Assembly (NCBI RefSeq): GCF_013415905.1
Contig: NZ_CP058909.1
Coordinates: 434,001 to 498,000, forward strand
From: Halosimplex pelagicum
GTDB lineage: Archaea > Halobacteriota > Halobacteria > Halobacteriales > Haloarculaceae
Length of the DNA: 64,000 nt
Reading direction: 5' to 3'
The translations under genes were made by a program, and so were the position numbers. Position 1 is the stretch's first letter. Each line of letters opens with the position of its first letter. The notes under the pieces are model-generated. The model saw only the letters and a list, made by a program, of their open reading frames with translations, did not search any database and had not been told where the DNA came from. This document shows positions 16,805-26,499 of the stretch, one piece after another.

Positions 16805-17485
16805 ATGGACATCGACTGGCGGGCGCGGGCGGGCGAGGTGTGGACCGTCCCGAACCTGATCTCCCTCTCCAGGCTGCCGCTGGTCGCGGGGATCGTGTTC
16901 ACCCTCGATTCGCCGGTCCGCTACGCCCTGTTCGCGCTGGTCGTCCTCTCGGACGGCGTGGACGGCTGGGTGGCCCGCCGGCTCGACCAGACGACGGAGC
17001 TGGGCGCCCTGCTCGACCCGGCGCTGGACAAGCTCACCGCTCTGGTCCTCGTCGCCGCGCTCTTCCCGCGGACCGACCTCGCGCTCGCCTATCTCGCCTT
17101 CTTCTTCGCGCGGGACGCCTTCGTCGTGGCGCTGGTACCCCTGGTCCCCTTCCTCGCCTTCGAGACCGAGAAGGTGAAAGCGCGGCTGCCGGGGAAAGTC
17201 GTCACGAACCTGCAGTTCCTGGCGATGGTGGCGATGCTCGTGCCGGCCGCGGCCGCCACCGAGGCGCTGCTGTGGGCGCTCGCGGTCGCCTCCGCGGTCG
17301 CGATCACCGACTACGTCGTGTTCGTGGCGCGCGAGCAGACCGACCGCGCGTGGGTCCACGACTGGCGCGGAGTGGCGGTCGCGGCCGTCGCCGTTACCCT
17401 GACGTTCGCCGTCGTCGTGCAGTCGCTGCTCGCCGAGCAACTCGCCGAGGCGCTGGCGGCGCTGCCGGTGCTGGTACCGACGTGA
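16805..17485 (+). CDS. CDP-alcohol phosphotransferase family membrane enzyme
   Basis: Integral membrane phospholipid-synthesis enzyme of 226 residues that transfers a phosphoalcohol from a CDP-linked lipid. The complete signature D-x2-D-G-x2-A-R-x8-G-x3-D-x3-D is present (DGVDGWVARRLDQTTELG then ALLDPALDK, about residues 46-72). Roughly six hydrophobic helices surround it. The chosen start is the ATG at 16805 (MDIDWRARAG); an upstream in-frame ATG at 16769 adds a polar, unconserved stretch. The head group (glycerol, inositol, serine) cannot be told from sequence alone. Confidence 0.85.
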   Translation: MDIDWRARAGEVWTVPNLISLSRLPLVAGIVFTLDSPVRYALFALVVLSDGVDGWVARRLDQTTELGALLDPALDKLTALVLVAALFPRTDLALAYLAFFFARDAFVVALVPLVPFLAFETEKVKARLPGKVVTNLQFLAMVAMLVPAAAATEALLWALAVASAVAITDYVVFVAREQTDRAWVHDWRGVAVAAVAVTLTFAVVVQSLLAEQLAEALAALPVLVPT

Positions 17486-17492
17486 GGCGGAT

Positions 17493-18290
17493 CTAGAGGA
17501 GGCCGCCGTCGCTCCCGTAGGCGTTCATGTCGGCGAACCGGTCGGGGTAGTCGCCAGCGGGGTGGGTGGGCTCGTCGCCCGGGAGGACGACCCGTTTGAA
17601 CTTGTCGTGGCTGTTCTCCCAGCCGAGATGAGCGAACTCGACGCGGCGTTTGAGCCGGTGAGCGAGGCCGTCGCGGTGGTACATCCGGCGGGGGGCGCCC
17701 GTGCGCAGCGCTTCGACGAGGTCGGCCGCGGTGTCGACGGGGCGGTCGAAGGCCACCCAGGCCTCGCCGATGGTGGTCGTGAGGTGGGCGTACGACGAGA
17801 GGAAGGTCGGCAGCTCCGACTCGCGGGCGATCTCGCGGGCGCGGCGGTCGTCCCACGGCCAGTGTTTCGGGTTGTACACCTCGACGGCGTCGATGTCGTC
17901 GGCGTAGCTCGCGATGTCCCCCTCGGTCATGCTGAGCGTGAGGAACTCGGGGTGGGGGACCAGGATTCCGGCGTCGTGGCCGGCGATCTCGGCCATGGTG
18001 TCCTCGAAGGTGAGGAAGTCGGGGACCGGTTCGTCGGGGTCGACGGCGAGGACGTGCTTGCGGGTGGACCACTTGCCGGTGAAGTACTCCCGGCCGGGCA
18101 CCACCAGGAGGTCGTCGTCGGAGAAGCGAGCCGCGCGCTCGCGGATCGTCGAGAGGTGGGTGAAGTGGGGAGCGTAGACGATGGCGTCGAGGCCGACGGC
18201 CTTGGCCCGGCGGACGACCCCCTCGTCCAGGATCTTGACGTGGAGGTCGACGCGGGACTCGCCGTCGGTCGATGCGCCACCCTGAGCCAT
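17493..18290 (-). CDS. PHP-domain (metal-dependent phosphoesterase-like) protein with altered first motif
   Basis: A 265-residue PHP-superfamily protein. The fold markers are DLHVKILDEGVVRRAKAVGLD at the N-terminus (about 14-34), APHFTHLS, VVPGREYF, VPHPEFL and a C-terminal block with FLSSYAH. The canonical metal motif DLHxH is here DLHVK, so one of the usual ligands (the second His) is replaced. His and Asp/Glu residues elsewhere are kept. It may bind a different metal set or be a non-catalytic relative. Usual PHP substrates are phosphoesters in amino-acid or nucleotide metabolism; the substrate here is unknown. Convergent with the CDP-alcohol phosphotransferase, 7 bases apart. Confidence 0.78.
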   Translation of the reverse strand: MAQGGASTDGESRVDLHVKILDEGVVRRAKAVGLDAIVYAPHFTHLSTIRERAARFSDDDLLVVPGREYFTGKWSTRKHVLAVDPDEPVPDFLTFEDTMAEIAGHDAGILVPHPEFLTLSMTEGDIASYADDIDAVEVYNPKHWPWDDRRAREIARESELPTFLSSYAHLTTTIGEAWVAFDRPVDTAADLVEALRTGAPRRMYHRDGLAHRLKRRVEFAHLGWENSHDKFKRVVLPGDEPTHPAGDYPDRFADMNAYGSDGGLL

Positions 18291-18410
18291 GCCACGAACT
18301 ACGCAAGCCGGACTTTATGTGTTACGAAGCCGGGAAGCGCGCCGTCGGGCGACTGCGGGCCGGCGGCGCGTCGCGCGGCGGGTCCCGCGGCCGGCTCGCC
18401 GGCGGGACGG

Positions 18411-18848
18411 CTACCGGAACTTCCGGGCGAGGTCGGCCAGTCCGGCGGCCTTGCGGCCGGCGGCGAGGAAGGAGCCGAGGACCACCATGAAGACGTAGAG
18501 GCCCAGCGTCGAGAGCCAGACGACGAGCATGGCGGCGACGGCGGCCCAGTTGTTCAGGTAGTAGAAGGCGCCGATGGTCATCGCGGTGCCGTAGAGGAGC
18601 ACGAGGTAGGGCCCCCATCCGGTCGCGTGACCGCGCCGTTGGCGCTTGCGGACGTACCGCCTGAGTTCCTCGCGGATGTCGTCGCGGTGGACCGTCTTCT
18701 CGTCGATGCGGGTCCGGAGCGACTCCAGTTCCTCGCGTAGCTCGTCGACCTCGGCGTCGACTCCCGCCTCCTCCGACCCCGGGCTCGGGGAGGCCGTGCG
18801 CTCGTCGCCCGCGGCGGAGTCGTCGTCGGCACCAGTGTCGGCGGTCAT
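18411..18848 (-). CDS. Coiled-coil plus two-helix membrane protein, paired with YihY/BrkB
   Basis: A 145-residue protein. It has an acidic disordered N-terminus, a coiled coil (about 30-68, EVDELREELESLRTRIDE), and two membrane helices (about 80-98 and 103-128) with a short basic tail. The ATG at 18848 overlaps the stop of the upstream BrkB gene, so the pair is co-translated. I do not know its function; the tight coupling suggests it works with the BrkB protein at the membrane. Confidence 0.8.
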   Translation of the reverse strand: MTADTGADDDSAAGDERTASPSPGSEEAGVDAEVDELREELESLRTRIDEKTVHRDDIREELRRYVRKRQRRGHATGWGPYLVLLYGTAMTIGAFYYLNNWAAVAAMLVVWLSTLGLYVFMVVLGSFLAAGRKAAGLADLARKFR

Positions 18849-19702
18849 GGGCGCGTACCTCCACCGTCGCCTGGCTCCCCCTTGGTGTTGGTGGTCCGAC
18901 GGTCGGCCAGCACCGCGTTCAGCGCCGCCCCCACCAGCAGGACCGTCGCCCCCGCGTAGTACCACGTCACCAGCAGGAGGACGACCCCGAGCACCCCGTA
19001 CACGTCGAACTGCCCGGCCATCCCCGCGTAGAGCCGAAAGCCCGTCCCCAGCAGCGTCCACCCGACCGCGGCGAAGACGGTGCCCGGCACCGCCTCGGCG
19101 AGCCCGGCCTCCGTGTCGGGGAAGATCACGAACAGCGGGAAGAAGACGACGCTCAGCACGACGGCGAGCGCGACGGTTCCCAGCAGTCCGGCCAGCGCGA
19201 CCCCGGCGTAGCTGACGGCGACGCCCACGCCGACGAGCGCCGCCAGCCCGACGCCGACCGCCCCCAGCGCGACCGCCGCGTCGCGCACCTTGCCCACCAT
19301 CGACTCCGCGGCCTCAGTCCCGTAGATCCGCGAGAACGCGATGTCCAGCCCGCGGAACACCTTCAGCGTACTCCAGGCCAGCAGGACGACGCCGACGAGC
19401 GTCGCCGGCGTCGCCCCCGCGGCGTCGACCAGCGTCGACCGGACGAGGTCCTGGCCCACCGGCGAGAGGGCGTTCCCGGTCGCCGCAACGACTTCGGCGG
19501 CCAGCTCCGGGCCGCCCAGCGTCGACGCCACGACCAGCAACAGCAGCAGCGCCGGCAGCAGCGACACGAACGCGTAGTAGGCGATGCCCGCCGCCAGGAA
19601 GGTGACCTCCCGCTCGCGAACGAGCGCGACGACCCCTCGCCCGACGGCGACGGCTTCCCGCCCGCCCGATCGCGCCCGCTCGTCGACCGACTCCCGTTGC
19701 AC
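18845..19702 (-). CDS. YihY/virulence factor BrkB family membrane protein
   Basis: A 285-residue protein with about six membrane helices and the family strings FLAAGIAYYAFVSLLPALLL (about 34-53), LVGVVLLAWSTLKVFRGLD and LLLVTWYYAGATVLLVGAALN near the C-terminus. The family was once annotated as ribonuclease BN, wrongly; it is now treated as a transporter or membrane protein of uncertain role. The stop overlaps the start of the coiled-coil membrane gene at 18848. A second family member lies at 56787-57839. Confidence 0.9.
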   Translation of the reverse strand: MQRESVDERARSGGREAVAVGRGVVALVREREVTFLAAGIAYYAFVSLLPALLLLLVVASTLGGPELAAEVVAATGNALSPVGQDLVRSTLVDAAGATPATLVGVVLLAWSTLKVFRGLDIAFSRIYGTEAAESMVGKVRDAAVALGAVGVGLAALVGVGVAVSYAGVALAGLLGTVALAVVLSVVFFPLFVIFPDTEAGLAEAVPGTVFAAVGWTLLGTGFRLYAGMAGQFDVYGVLGVVLLLVTWYYAGATVLLVGAALNAVLADRRTTNTKGEPGDGGGTRP

Positions 19703-19844
19703 GCTCTCGTCTGCGTGCCTCGCGCACTAATAGCCGCGGGCTCCGGCCGCCGCCGACCGCTCCGGCGGGCTGGGGGCGCGTCTCGATCCGACGGGCAGAC
19801 CGCGTGACGAAAGGACCAAGGCGCGCCCGCCGTCCCGTAGGTGT

Positions 19845-20234
19845 ATGGACCGGGGACTCGACGAAATCGTGATGCGCGTGACCGTCGTCGCCCTCGCCGG
19901 GGGCTTGCTTCTGGTCGCCGCCGGAGCGGCGGGCGTCACCGGCTCGCTCGCGCTCGCGGTCGCGCTCGTCCTCGTCGGCCTCGCCCTCTATCTCGTCTCG
20001 GAGCGGCTCGGCTCGGCCGAGTCGGGCACCGGCCTCGACCCGCGCGCGGTCGCGGCGGACCTGTGGCTCGGCCCGTTCCTCGCGGCCGCCGTCGTCGGCG
20101 TCTACCTCGGCGCGAGCGCCGGCGAGGTACAGGCGCTGGGCGGCCTCCTCGGCCTCGTCGGCATGCTCAACTACTTCCTGCGGCCCTTCTACCACCTGCT
20201 GTACGGGCTCACCCGGCGCGTCGGCTCGCTGTGA
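19845..20234 (+). CDS. Small membrane protein, function unknown
   Basis: A 129-residue protein with four hydrophobic segments (about 9-30, 31-50, 72-88 and 92-112) starting at MDRGLDEIVMRVTVVALAGG. The end carries an aromatic FLRPFYHLLYGLTRRV segment. No family recognised. It stands alone, convergent with trm1. Confidence 0.75.
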   Translation: MDRGLDEIVMRVTVVALAGGLLLVAAGAAGVTGSLALAVALVLVGLALYLVSERLGSAESGTGLDPRAVAADLWLGPFLAAAVVGVYLGASAGEVQALGGLLGLVGMLNYFLRPFYHLLYGLTRRVGSL

Positions 20235-20265
20235 GGGAGCGCCCGCTCGCGAACGCCGTGGGCCG

Positions 20266-21384
20266 TCAGTCCTCGACGGCGGCGGCGCGCATCTCGGTCA
20301 CGTCGGCGTCGGTCTTGAACGTCGTGCCGCCGTAGTGGGTGCGCGAGGCCGAGTAGTCGGCCGCCCGCAGTCGCTCGACGAACTCGTCCATGGCGACGGC
20401 GCCGACGCCCCAGCGCTTGCAGAGCCGGTGCTGGTCGTAGTGGGTCGGCTCCGCCAGCTCCGCCGCGACCGTCTCGCACAGCTCGCGGGCCTCCTCGGCG
20501 GTGCCCATCCCGTCGTCGACTTCCTCGCGGACCGACTCGACGAACTCGGGGTCGCAGGTCCGACCCAGCCAGATCGGACCCGCCGTCTGGATCGCCTCGT
20601 CGCACTTCGGACACCAGTCGAGCGGGTCGGCGATCAGCCCGGGCGTCGCCTCGCGGTAGAGACAGTGTTCGCAGTGGTCGACGTGGCCGAGTTCGTCGAC
20701 GAGCGCGTTGGCCGCTCGCGCGCCCGAGTCCAGCCGGAGGTAGGTGCGAGCGTAGTGTTTCGTGGCGTGGCTGAAGACCGGCTCGGCGGCCAGGTCGTAG
20801 CGGGCGGCGGTGCGCACGAGCGCCGAGATCAGCACTCTGAGACCCATCTCGGCGTGGTACTCCGTGTTGCGCGGGACCGTCGAGTAGTGGCGGACGCCGC
20901 TCTCGAAGTGGGCGCCACAGAGCGGCGCGGTGTCGGTGGCGGTGATACAGACCAGACGGCTCGCCCCCCGGAAGGCCGCGTCGGCGAAGGGGATGGGGGT
21001 GCCGAACGGGTCGATATCGACCACGTCGAACGTCTCCTCGTGCATGAGGGCGTTGGCGTCGCGGTGGACGACTCGGGCGTCCAGGTCGTTGCGCGCCACG
21101 TTCTCGCGGGCGAGTTCGACGGCGTCGGGGTCCACGTCGCAGCAGGTCGCGTCGAACCCCTCGGCGGCGGCCCGCACCCCGCGGATGCCGGAGGCGGCGT
21201 TGGCGTCGAGATAGCGGGGGGTGCGGTCGCCGTCGCGGTCGGTCTCGGCTTCGAGCGCGCGCAGGACGGCGACGGTGAGGTCGCGGTTGAGTTCCTGAAC
21301 GGGGTTGAAGAACACGTCGTCGCCGACCCCGGCGTCGGCCTGTTCGGGAACCTCGACCGTCACGTCGCCCTCGGTCACGCGCAT
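20266..21384 (-). CDS. trm1: tRNA (guanine26-N2)-dimethyltransferase
   Basis: Methylates G26 of many tRNAs at the D-stem/anticodon-stem junction using SAM. It has 372 residues from the ATG at 21384 ([15 protein letters not shown]). The N-terminal part shows [15 protein letters not shown], the SAM site [19 protein letters not shown] and the catalytic-region string [14 protein letters not shown]. The C-terminal domain holds a zinc site (CEHCLY...WCPKC) typical of Trm1. An upstream Arg-rich extension of 11 codons is possible but unlikely. Convergent with 19845; in line with, but separate from, the ABC operon upstream. Confidence 0.96.
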   Translation of the reverse strand: MRVTEGDVTVEVPEQADAGVGDDVFFNPVQELNRDLTVAVLRALEAETDRDGDRTPRYLDANAASGIRGVRAAAEGFDATCCDVDPDAVELARENVARNDLDARVVHRDANALMHEETFDVVDIDPFGTPIPFADAAFRGASRLVCITATDTAPLCGAHFESGVRHYSTVPRNTEYHAEMGLRVLISALVRTAARYDLAAEPVFSHATKHYARTYLRLDSGARAANALVDELGHVDHCEHCLYREATPGLIADPLDWCPKCDEAIQTAGPIWLGRTCDPEFVESVREEVDDGMGTAEEARELCETVAAELAEPTHYDQHRLCKRWGVGAVAMDEFVERLRAADYSASRTHYGGTTFKTDADVTEMRAAAVED

Positions 21385-21472
21385 ACCCCTACGACTCCGG
21401 CGACGGCGAAAAGCCATGCGTTTGCCGGCGGGAGTCCGGCGTTCGGCCGCGCCGTCCCCACCGTCTCCGGCC

Positions 21473-22495
21473 TCAGGGCTCCGAGAGGACGTGAACGCGG
21501 TCGGTGTCGAGCGCGAGCGACACCCGGTCGCCGGTCGCCGGCGCCTCGCTCGGGTCGACCCGGAGCGTCACCGACTCGCCGTCGGGCAGGTCCGCGACGG
21601 CGCGGACGTGCTCGCCGAGGTAGAACCGCTCGCGGACGGTCGCCTCGAAGGACCCGTCGCCCACCTCGAACGCCTCCGGGCGGGCGACGACGGTGACCTC
21701 GCCCTCGTCGCCGTTCGGGGCGGGCGTCGTCGCGTGGCCGAAGTTCAGCCGTCCGTTCCCGGCGGTCGCAGTCAGTCGATTCGACGTACCCACGAAGTCG
21801 GCGACGAAGGCGTTTTCGGGCCGCTCGTACACCTCGGCGGGCGTCCCGACCTGTTCGACCTGCCCGTCGTTCATGACGGCGATGCGGTCGCACATCACCA
21901 TCGCCTCGCTCTGGTCGTGAGTGACGTACAGCGCCGTCACGTCCAGGTCGTCCAGCAGGGCGCCGATCTCCTCCTGCAGTCGGGTCTTGAGCTTCGCGTC
22001 CAGGCCCGTCATCGGCTCGTCCAGCAGGAGCACGCGGGGCTCGATGGCCAGCGCCCGCGCGAGGCCGACCCGCTGTTGCTGGCCGCCCGACAGCGTCGTC
22101 GGGTCCCGACCCGCGAGTTCGCCGATGTCGAGCATCTCCAGTAGTTCGGTCGCGCGCTCGGCCCGCTCGTCGGCGGGCACGTCCCGCATCTTCAGCCCGA
22201 ACTCGACGTTCTCGCGGACGGTCATGTTGTCGAACAGCGCGTACGACTGGAAGACGAGCCCGACCGACCGCCGCTCGGGCGGGACGTGCGTGATGTCCTC
22301 CTCGCCGAAGCGCACGGCGCCCCGCGTGGGCGTCTCGAACCCCGCGACGGTCCGCAGGGTCGTCGTCTTCCCGCAGCCCGACGGGCCGACGAGCCCGAGC
22401 GTCTCTCCCGGTTCGACCGTCAACGACACGTCGTCGACGGCGGTCGTCTCCCCGAACACCTTGGTCACGTCGTCCAGTTGCACTCGTTCGGCCAT
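21473..22495 (-). CDS. ABC importer ATPase (spermidine/iron/thiamine-type)
   Basis: A 340-residue ATP-binding subunit with Walker [10 protein letters not shown] (about 38-46), the signature [16 protein letters not shown], Walker [13 protein letters not shown], the H-loop THDQSEAM, and a C-terminal TOBE-like domain (about 235-340). The length and TOBE domain fit the PotA/FbpC/CysA group of importers. It is the last gene of a four-gene operon (binding protein, two permeases, ATPase), its start touching the stop of permease 2. The substrate cannot be fixed from the ATPase. Confidence 0.93.
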   Translation of the reverse strand: MAERVQLDDVTKVFGETTAVDDVSLTVEPGETLGLVGPSGCGKTTTLRTVAGFETPTRGAVRFGEEDITHVPPERRSVGLVFQSYALFDNMTVRENVEFGLKMRDVPADERAERATELLEMLDIGELAGRDPTTLSGGQQQRVGLARALAIEPRVLLLDEPMTGLDAKLKTRLQEEIGALLDDLDVTALYVTHDQSEAMVMCDRIAVMNDGQVEQVGTPAEVYERPENAFVADFVGTSNRLTATAGNGRLNFGHATTPAPNGDEGEVTVVARPEAFEVGDGSFEATVRERFYLGEHVRAVADLPDGESVTLRVDPSEAPATGDRVSLALDTDRVHVLSEP

Positions 22496-23439
22496 TATCT
22501 GACACCTCCGATAGAGAAGCCGCGCTGGCCGGTCGCCTGCAGCGCGACGGTGACGCCGGCCACGATCAGGAAGTACAGCGAGACGGCCGCGGCCGTCTGC
22601 AGGATGGAGCTGTTGGTGATGTTGTTGTAGAGGAAGATGGAGAACGGCCGCGGCCCCCGCGAGTACACCATGTAGGAGAAGTTGAACTCCGCGGCGGCCA
22701 GCGTCCAGCAGACGATCGCCCCCGAGAGGATGCCCCGCTTGGCGTTGGGGACGATGACGGTGAGGAAGGTCCGCGGCCAGGACGCCCCCAGCGAGCGGGC
22801 GCTCTCCTCTAGCTGGCGCAGGTCCATCGACTCGAACGACGACTGGACCGCGAGGATCATGTAGGGGATCTTCAGCAGCGAGTAGCCGATCACCAGCGCC
22901 GCCGCGCTCGGGAGGCCCGGGTAGGTCCGCAGGAAGGCGATCCCGAGGATGACGCCGGGCACCAGCGGGAGGACGGCGGCCGTGTTGAGCCAGCCGACGC
23001 CGGGGAAATCGTAGCGGGTCACGGCGTAGGCGATCGGGACGCCGACGACGAGGTTGATCAGCACCCCGAACAGCGCGACTCCGAGGCTGAACACCAGCGA
23101 CGCGCCCATGATCGTCACCGAGTACCCGCCCGGGAGGTCGATCGTCGCGCTGCCCAGCGCCCGCTGCGCGCCGACCGACTCCTGGAGACCGAGGACGTGC
23201 AGCCAGTTGTCGAGCGTCCCCAGTTGCTGCGGGAAGACGCCGGTCCAGTCGCCGGCGAAGGATGCGACGAGCGTGAGCGCGACCGGGGCGATGAGGAAGA
23301 CGACGGTCACGCCGATGAGCGCCGTGACCGCCCGCCGGCCGACCGCGGCCGAGAGCCGGGCGAGCCGGCCCGGATCGCGGTCGGGCACCGTCCGCCCGGG
23401 GTCGCGCTCGGGAACTGTCTCCCCGGTGTCGGTGCTCAC
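22495..23439 (-). CDS. ABC importer permease 2
   Basis: A 314-residue inner-membrane permease. It begins at a GTG (VSTDTGETVPER) that overlaps the stop of permease 1. It has a polar N-terminal stretch and six or so helices. The coupling loop that contacts the ATPase is LEESARSLGASWPRTFLTVI (EAA-type loop, about 210-232). It pairs with permease 1 to form the pore. Confidence 0.92.
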   Translation of the reverse strand: MSTDTGETVPERDPGRTVPDRDPGRLARLSAAVGRRAVTALIGVTVVFLIAPVALTLVASFAGDWTGVFPQQLGTLDNWLHVLGLQESVGAQRALGSATIDLPGGYSVTIMGASLVFSLGVALFGVLINLVVGVPIAYAVTRYDFPGVGWLNTAAVLPLVPGVILGIAFLRTYPGLPSAAALVIGYSLLKIPYMILAVQSSFESMDLRQLEESARSLGASWPRTFLTVIVPNAKRGILSGAIVCWTLAAAEFNFSYMVYSRGPRPFSIFLYNNITNSSILQTAAAVSLYFLIVAGVTVALQATGQRGFSIGGVR

Positions 23440-24416
23440 GAGGCCACCTCCGCGCTGGTGTAGCGCAGGCCGACGAACGTGAAGACGAGCGTGAACGCGA
23501 AGAAGGCGACCGCCAGCGCCGACGCCATCGACAGATTCCACCCGGTCGACAGCTCCTGCTGGAATCGGAAGGTGATCACCGACAGCGCCTTCAGCACGAG
23601 GACGGTCCCGAAGATCGCCAGCGCGGTCCGGAAGGTGAGGATGAGCGCGCCGACGACGCCGGGCCGGATCTGCGGGAAGGTCACGTAGCGGAACGTCTCC
23701 CAGGGGGTCGCGCCCAGCGCCCGGGCGGCCTCCTCGGCGTCGGTGTTGACCTCGGCGTAGCTCCCGCGCAACAGGAAGGTCGCCCGCGGGATCATCGAGT
23801 AGCAGTACCCGAGGAAGAGCCCGGCGATCGCCAGGGTCGTCCCGGGCGGCTGGCCGGTCAGCGCCAGATCGACCGGGTCCATCCCCGCGATCGCGGCGAA
23901 GAAGTTCGTCAGCACACCGGTCCGGGCGAACCACACCATGATCATGAACGCGACGACGATGCCCGGCAGGCTGATCGGGAACGAGATGAGCGTTACCAGC
24001 AGCCCCTCGCGGGGCAGGTCGTAGTTCTCCAGGCCGTGGGCGATGGCGATCCCGACGGCGACGCTGACGACGGTGGTCGCCGCGCCGAACCACAGCGAGT
24101 TCCACACGACCTCGCCGTAGATCGGGTCGGCGCTCACGCCGCTGCCGACGACCGGCAGGTACGCGACCACCGACAGCGCGAGCGTCCGGAAGTTCCCGAA
24201 CTGGAGGCCCTGAATCGCCGCGGACGACTCCGAGAGGCTCATCCGGACCAGATACACCAGCGGGACGAACGCGCCGACGACCGCCAGGGCCAGGAACGGG
24301 GTCACCAGCGCGACGATCCGCCGGCGCTCGCGGTCGCGCTCGGTCTCCGGCGCGATGAGCCGCTCGCTCCGGCTCCGGAGTCGACCGACCAGCTCTCGGT
24401 CGTCGAGCGTGGACAT
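23436..24416 (-). CDS. ABC importer permease 1
   Basis: A 326-residue permease starting at MSTLDDRELVGRLRSR, with about six helices. Its EAA loop reads NTDAEEAARALGATPWETFR (about 228-247). It lies directly downstream of the binding protein gene (stop and start share bases at 24416) and overlaps permease 2 by GTGA, so expression is coupled. Confidence 0.92.
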   Translation of the reverse strand: MSTLDDRELVGRLRSRSERLIAPETERDRERRRIVALVTPFLALAVVGAFVPLVYLVRMSLSESSAAIQGLQFGNFRTLALSVVAYLPVVGSGVSADPIYGEVVWNSLWFGAATTVVSVAVGIAIAHGLENYDLPREGLLVTLISFPISLPGIVVAFMIMVWFARTGVLTNFFAAIAGMDPVDLALTGQPPGTTLAIAGLFLGYCYSMIPRATFLLRGSYAEVNTDAEEAARALGATPWETFRYVTFPQIRPGVVGALILTFRTALAIFGTVLVLKALSVITFRFQQELSTGWNLSMASALAVAFFAFTLVFTFVGLRYTSAEVAS

Positions 24417-25555
24417 CAGTACCCCGTCAGGCCGACGCCCTCGCCGATCGCCTGGATGATGTCCTCCTGGTTGTCGACCATCTTCTCGTAGTCGACGCCG
24501 AACTGCGTCTCCTCGTAGCGGCTCTGGGCGGGGAACTCGTCGGGCATGTCCAGTTCGGAGGCGCGGATCGGGCGGACGTAGGCGTCGAGGAACTGCCGCT
24601 GGCCCTCCAGCGAGAGCACGTAGTCCATGAACAGTTTCGCCGCGTCGGAGTTGGGCGCGCCGTCGAGCATGCCGTAGCCGTAGGGGTTCTGCATAGCGCC
24701 GGACTCGCCGTTCGGCCCGGTCAGCAGGCTCACGCCGACCTGGTCCTCGCCGACGGCGTCGGAGTTGTACTTCAGATCCAGCCCGGTGTAGTCGTACTCG
24801 ACGAAGGTGACGACGTTGCCGGAGGTGAAGTCGCCCTCGAGGTTCCCCCGGAAGGTCGCGCCCATCTCCTGCAGCTCGCTGTAGTAGTCGACGACCGGCT
24901 GTACGTCGTCGAGCGAGCCGCCGTAGGCGTTGTTGATCGACAGCGCGCCGGCCAGCCCGACCGCCGCCTCGGGCGGCTGGAAGACCAGGTCCTGGGCGAT
25001 GTCGGGGTTCTTGAGGTCCTCCCAGGTCTCGGGCGGCTCGATGCCCCGCTCCTCGTAGATGTCCGCGCGGTAGGTGACCGTCGTGGTCATCTGCCGGGTA
25101 GCGGTCATGTGGCCGTTGTCCGTCTTGAGCTGCTCGGGCACCTTATCCCAGTTGGCAGGCTTGTAGTCGGTGGTGTGGTCGTCCTGCATCGCGAGGATGC
25201 CGTAGGTGTACCCGCCGTTGTACGCCGAGTGGGTCGGGTCCTGGGCGTTGGCCTTGATGTCCTGGAGCGCCTCGCCCGACGAGCGCTGGTCGTCGTTGAG
25301 CGCGACGTCGTACTCGGACTCGAACGACTCCATGATCGCGCCCCAGTTCGACCAGCCCGTCTGGACCGCGTAGATGTACAGCGTCTCCGGGAAGTTCGAG
25401 GGGTTGACCGTCGTCTGATAGTCGCCGTAACCCACCTCGTAGCTGCCGGGGGTCGCCGTCCCGCTCCCGCCGCCGGAGACCGAACAGCCGGCCAGGGCGG
25501 CCGCGGCCGCGCTCGCGCTCACACCCGTCAGGAACTCGCGTCGTGTCCGTGACAT
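24416..25555 (-). CDS. ABC importer substrate-binding lipoprotein
   Basis: An extracellular solute-binding protein of 379 residues with a twin-arginine signal (SRTRREFLTG) followed by a lipobox (LAGC, Cys about 23), so it is Tat-exported and lipid-anchored. An ATG nine bases upstream is an alternative start. The mature protein has the two-lobe pattern of the spermidine/putrescine, iron and thiamine binding proteins (WEDLKNPDIAQDLVFQPPEA; AAKLFMDYVLSLEGQRQFLD). The ligand is not determinable by eye: candidates are polyamine, Fe(III), thiamine or a phosphonate. First gene of the operon. Confidence 0.9.
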   Translation of the reverse strand: MSRTRREFLTGVSASAAAAALAGCSVSGGGSGTATPGSYEVGYGDYQTTVNPSNFPETLYIYAVQTGWSNWGAIMESFESEYDVALNDDQRSSGEALQDIKANAQDPTHSAYNGGYTYGILAMQDDHTTDYKPANWDKVPEQLKTDNGHMTATRQMTTTVTYRADIYEERGIEPPETWEDLKNPDIAQDLVFQPPEAAVGLAGALSINNAYGGSLDDVQPVVDYYSELQEMGATFRGNLEGDFTSGNVVTFVEYDYTGLDLKYNSDAVGEDQVGVSLLTGPNGESGAMQNPYGYGMLDGAPNSDAAKLFMDYVLSLEGQRQFLDAYVRPIRASELDMPDEFPAQSRYEETQFGVDYEKMVDNQEDIIQAIGEGVGLTGY

Positions 25556-25715
25556 ACAGGTCATCCTGAAAGTCTCCCCCGAAAAGGAGTTTCTAAGACC
25601 TCTATATGCCTGTCTGTCCCCGTCCGTTCGCTACACACCGACCGATACCGGACGGGAGCGCTACTGTCGGCTATTGAGACGGTGTCCCCGAACGGAGCGA
25701 CCCGAGTCCCGACCG

Positions 25716-26483
25716 CTACGAGTCTATCGCCGCGACGACCGCCTCGGCCAGCGCCTCGAAGTCGGCGACCTCCGGGACCACGTCGACCGCGACGCCGGCG
25801 TCGGCCGCCGTCTCGGCGGTGGGGTCGCCGATGACGCCGACGGTCGCGTCGGCCAGCCCGTCGAGCGCCTCGGCGCGGACGCCGCGCTCGTCGGCCGCGG
25901 CGAGGAAGTTCCGGACCGTCAGCGACGAGGTAAAGAGGGCGCCGTCCAGTCGGCCCTCGGCGGCCAGCTCCGCCGAGTCGCCGGCGTCGGCCGGTCGCTC
26001 CAGCCGGTAGAGCACCGTCTCGTGGACGTACGCGCCGGCGGCTTCGAGCCCCGTGAGCAGGACCGCCGAGCCGTGGTCCGAGCGCGCCACCTCGACGCGG
26101 GCGCCGCCCACGTCGGCTTCGAGTTCCTCGACCAGACCGGACGAGGAGAACTCCGCGGGGACCCGGTCGACGCGGTAGTCGTGCGCCCGGAGCGCGTCGG
26201 CGGTCGACTCGCCGATGGCGCAGACGGTCGCATCGCCGGGTTCCCACCGCTCGGTGGGACCGCCGTCGCCGGCGCGCTCGCCCGCGACCAGTTCGACGCC
26301 CGTCTTGCTGGTGAACACGACGTAGTCGGCGTCCGTCCGGGGGACGCCACCGGTCGGGTCGACGGTCAGCATCGGGTCGGCGACGGCCTCGGCGCCCAGC
26401 GATTCGAGCGACTCGACCGCGGCGTCCAGCCGCTCGTCCGGCGGCCGGAAGACGGCGACTCGCGGGCGGTCGGCGGCGCTCAT
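25716..26483 (-). CDS. hemD: Uroporphyrinogen-III synthase
   Basis: Closes and isomerises hydroxymethylbilane to uroporphyrinogen III, the branch point to siroheme, heme and cobalamin. It has 255 residues. HemD is a poorly conserved family; here the fold pattern is seen in VAVFRPPDERLDAAVESLES, DYVVFTSKTGVELV, VCAIGESTADALRA, FTSSLTVRNFL and VGVIGDPTAETAADAG. Third gene of hemC-sumT-hemD, starting 16 bases after sumT. Identity is strengthened by that context. Confidence 0.93.
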   Translation of the reverse strand: MSAADRPRVAVFRPPDERLDAAVESLESLGAEAVADPMLTVDPTGGVPRTDADYVVFTSKTGVELVAGERAGDGGPTERWEPGDATVCAIGESTADALRAHDYRVDRVPAEFSSSGLVEELEADVGGARVEVARSDHGSAVLLTGLEAAGAYVHETVLYRLERPADAGDSAELAAEGRLDGALFTSSLTVRNFLAAADERGVRAEALDGLADATVGVIGDPTAETAADAGVAVDVVPEVADFEALAEAVVAAIDS

Positions 26484-26499
26484 CGGCGACGCCCCTCCA

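Noticed and set aside
18845..19702. Ribonuclease BN annotation for the BrkB proteins
   Set aside because: That annotation of YihY/BrkB proteins was an error in the literature. These are multi-helix membrane proteins with no nuclease motif.
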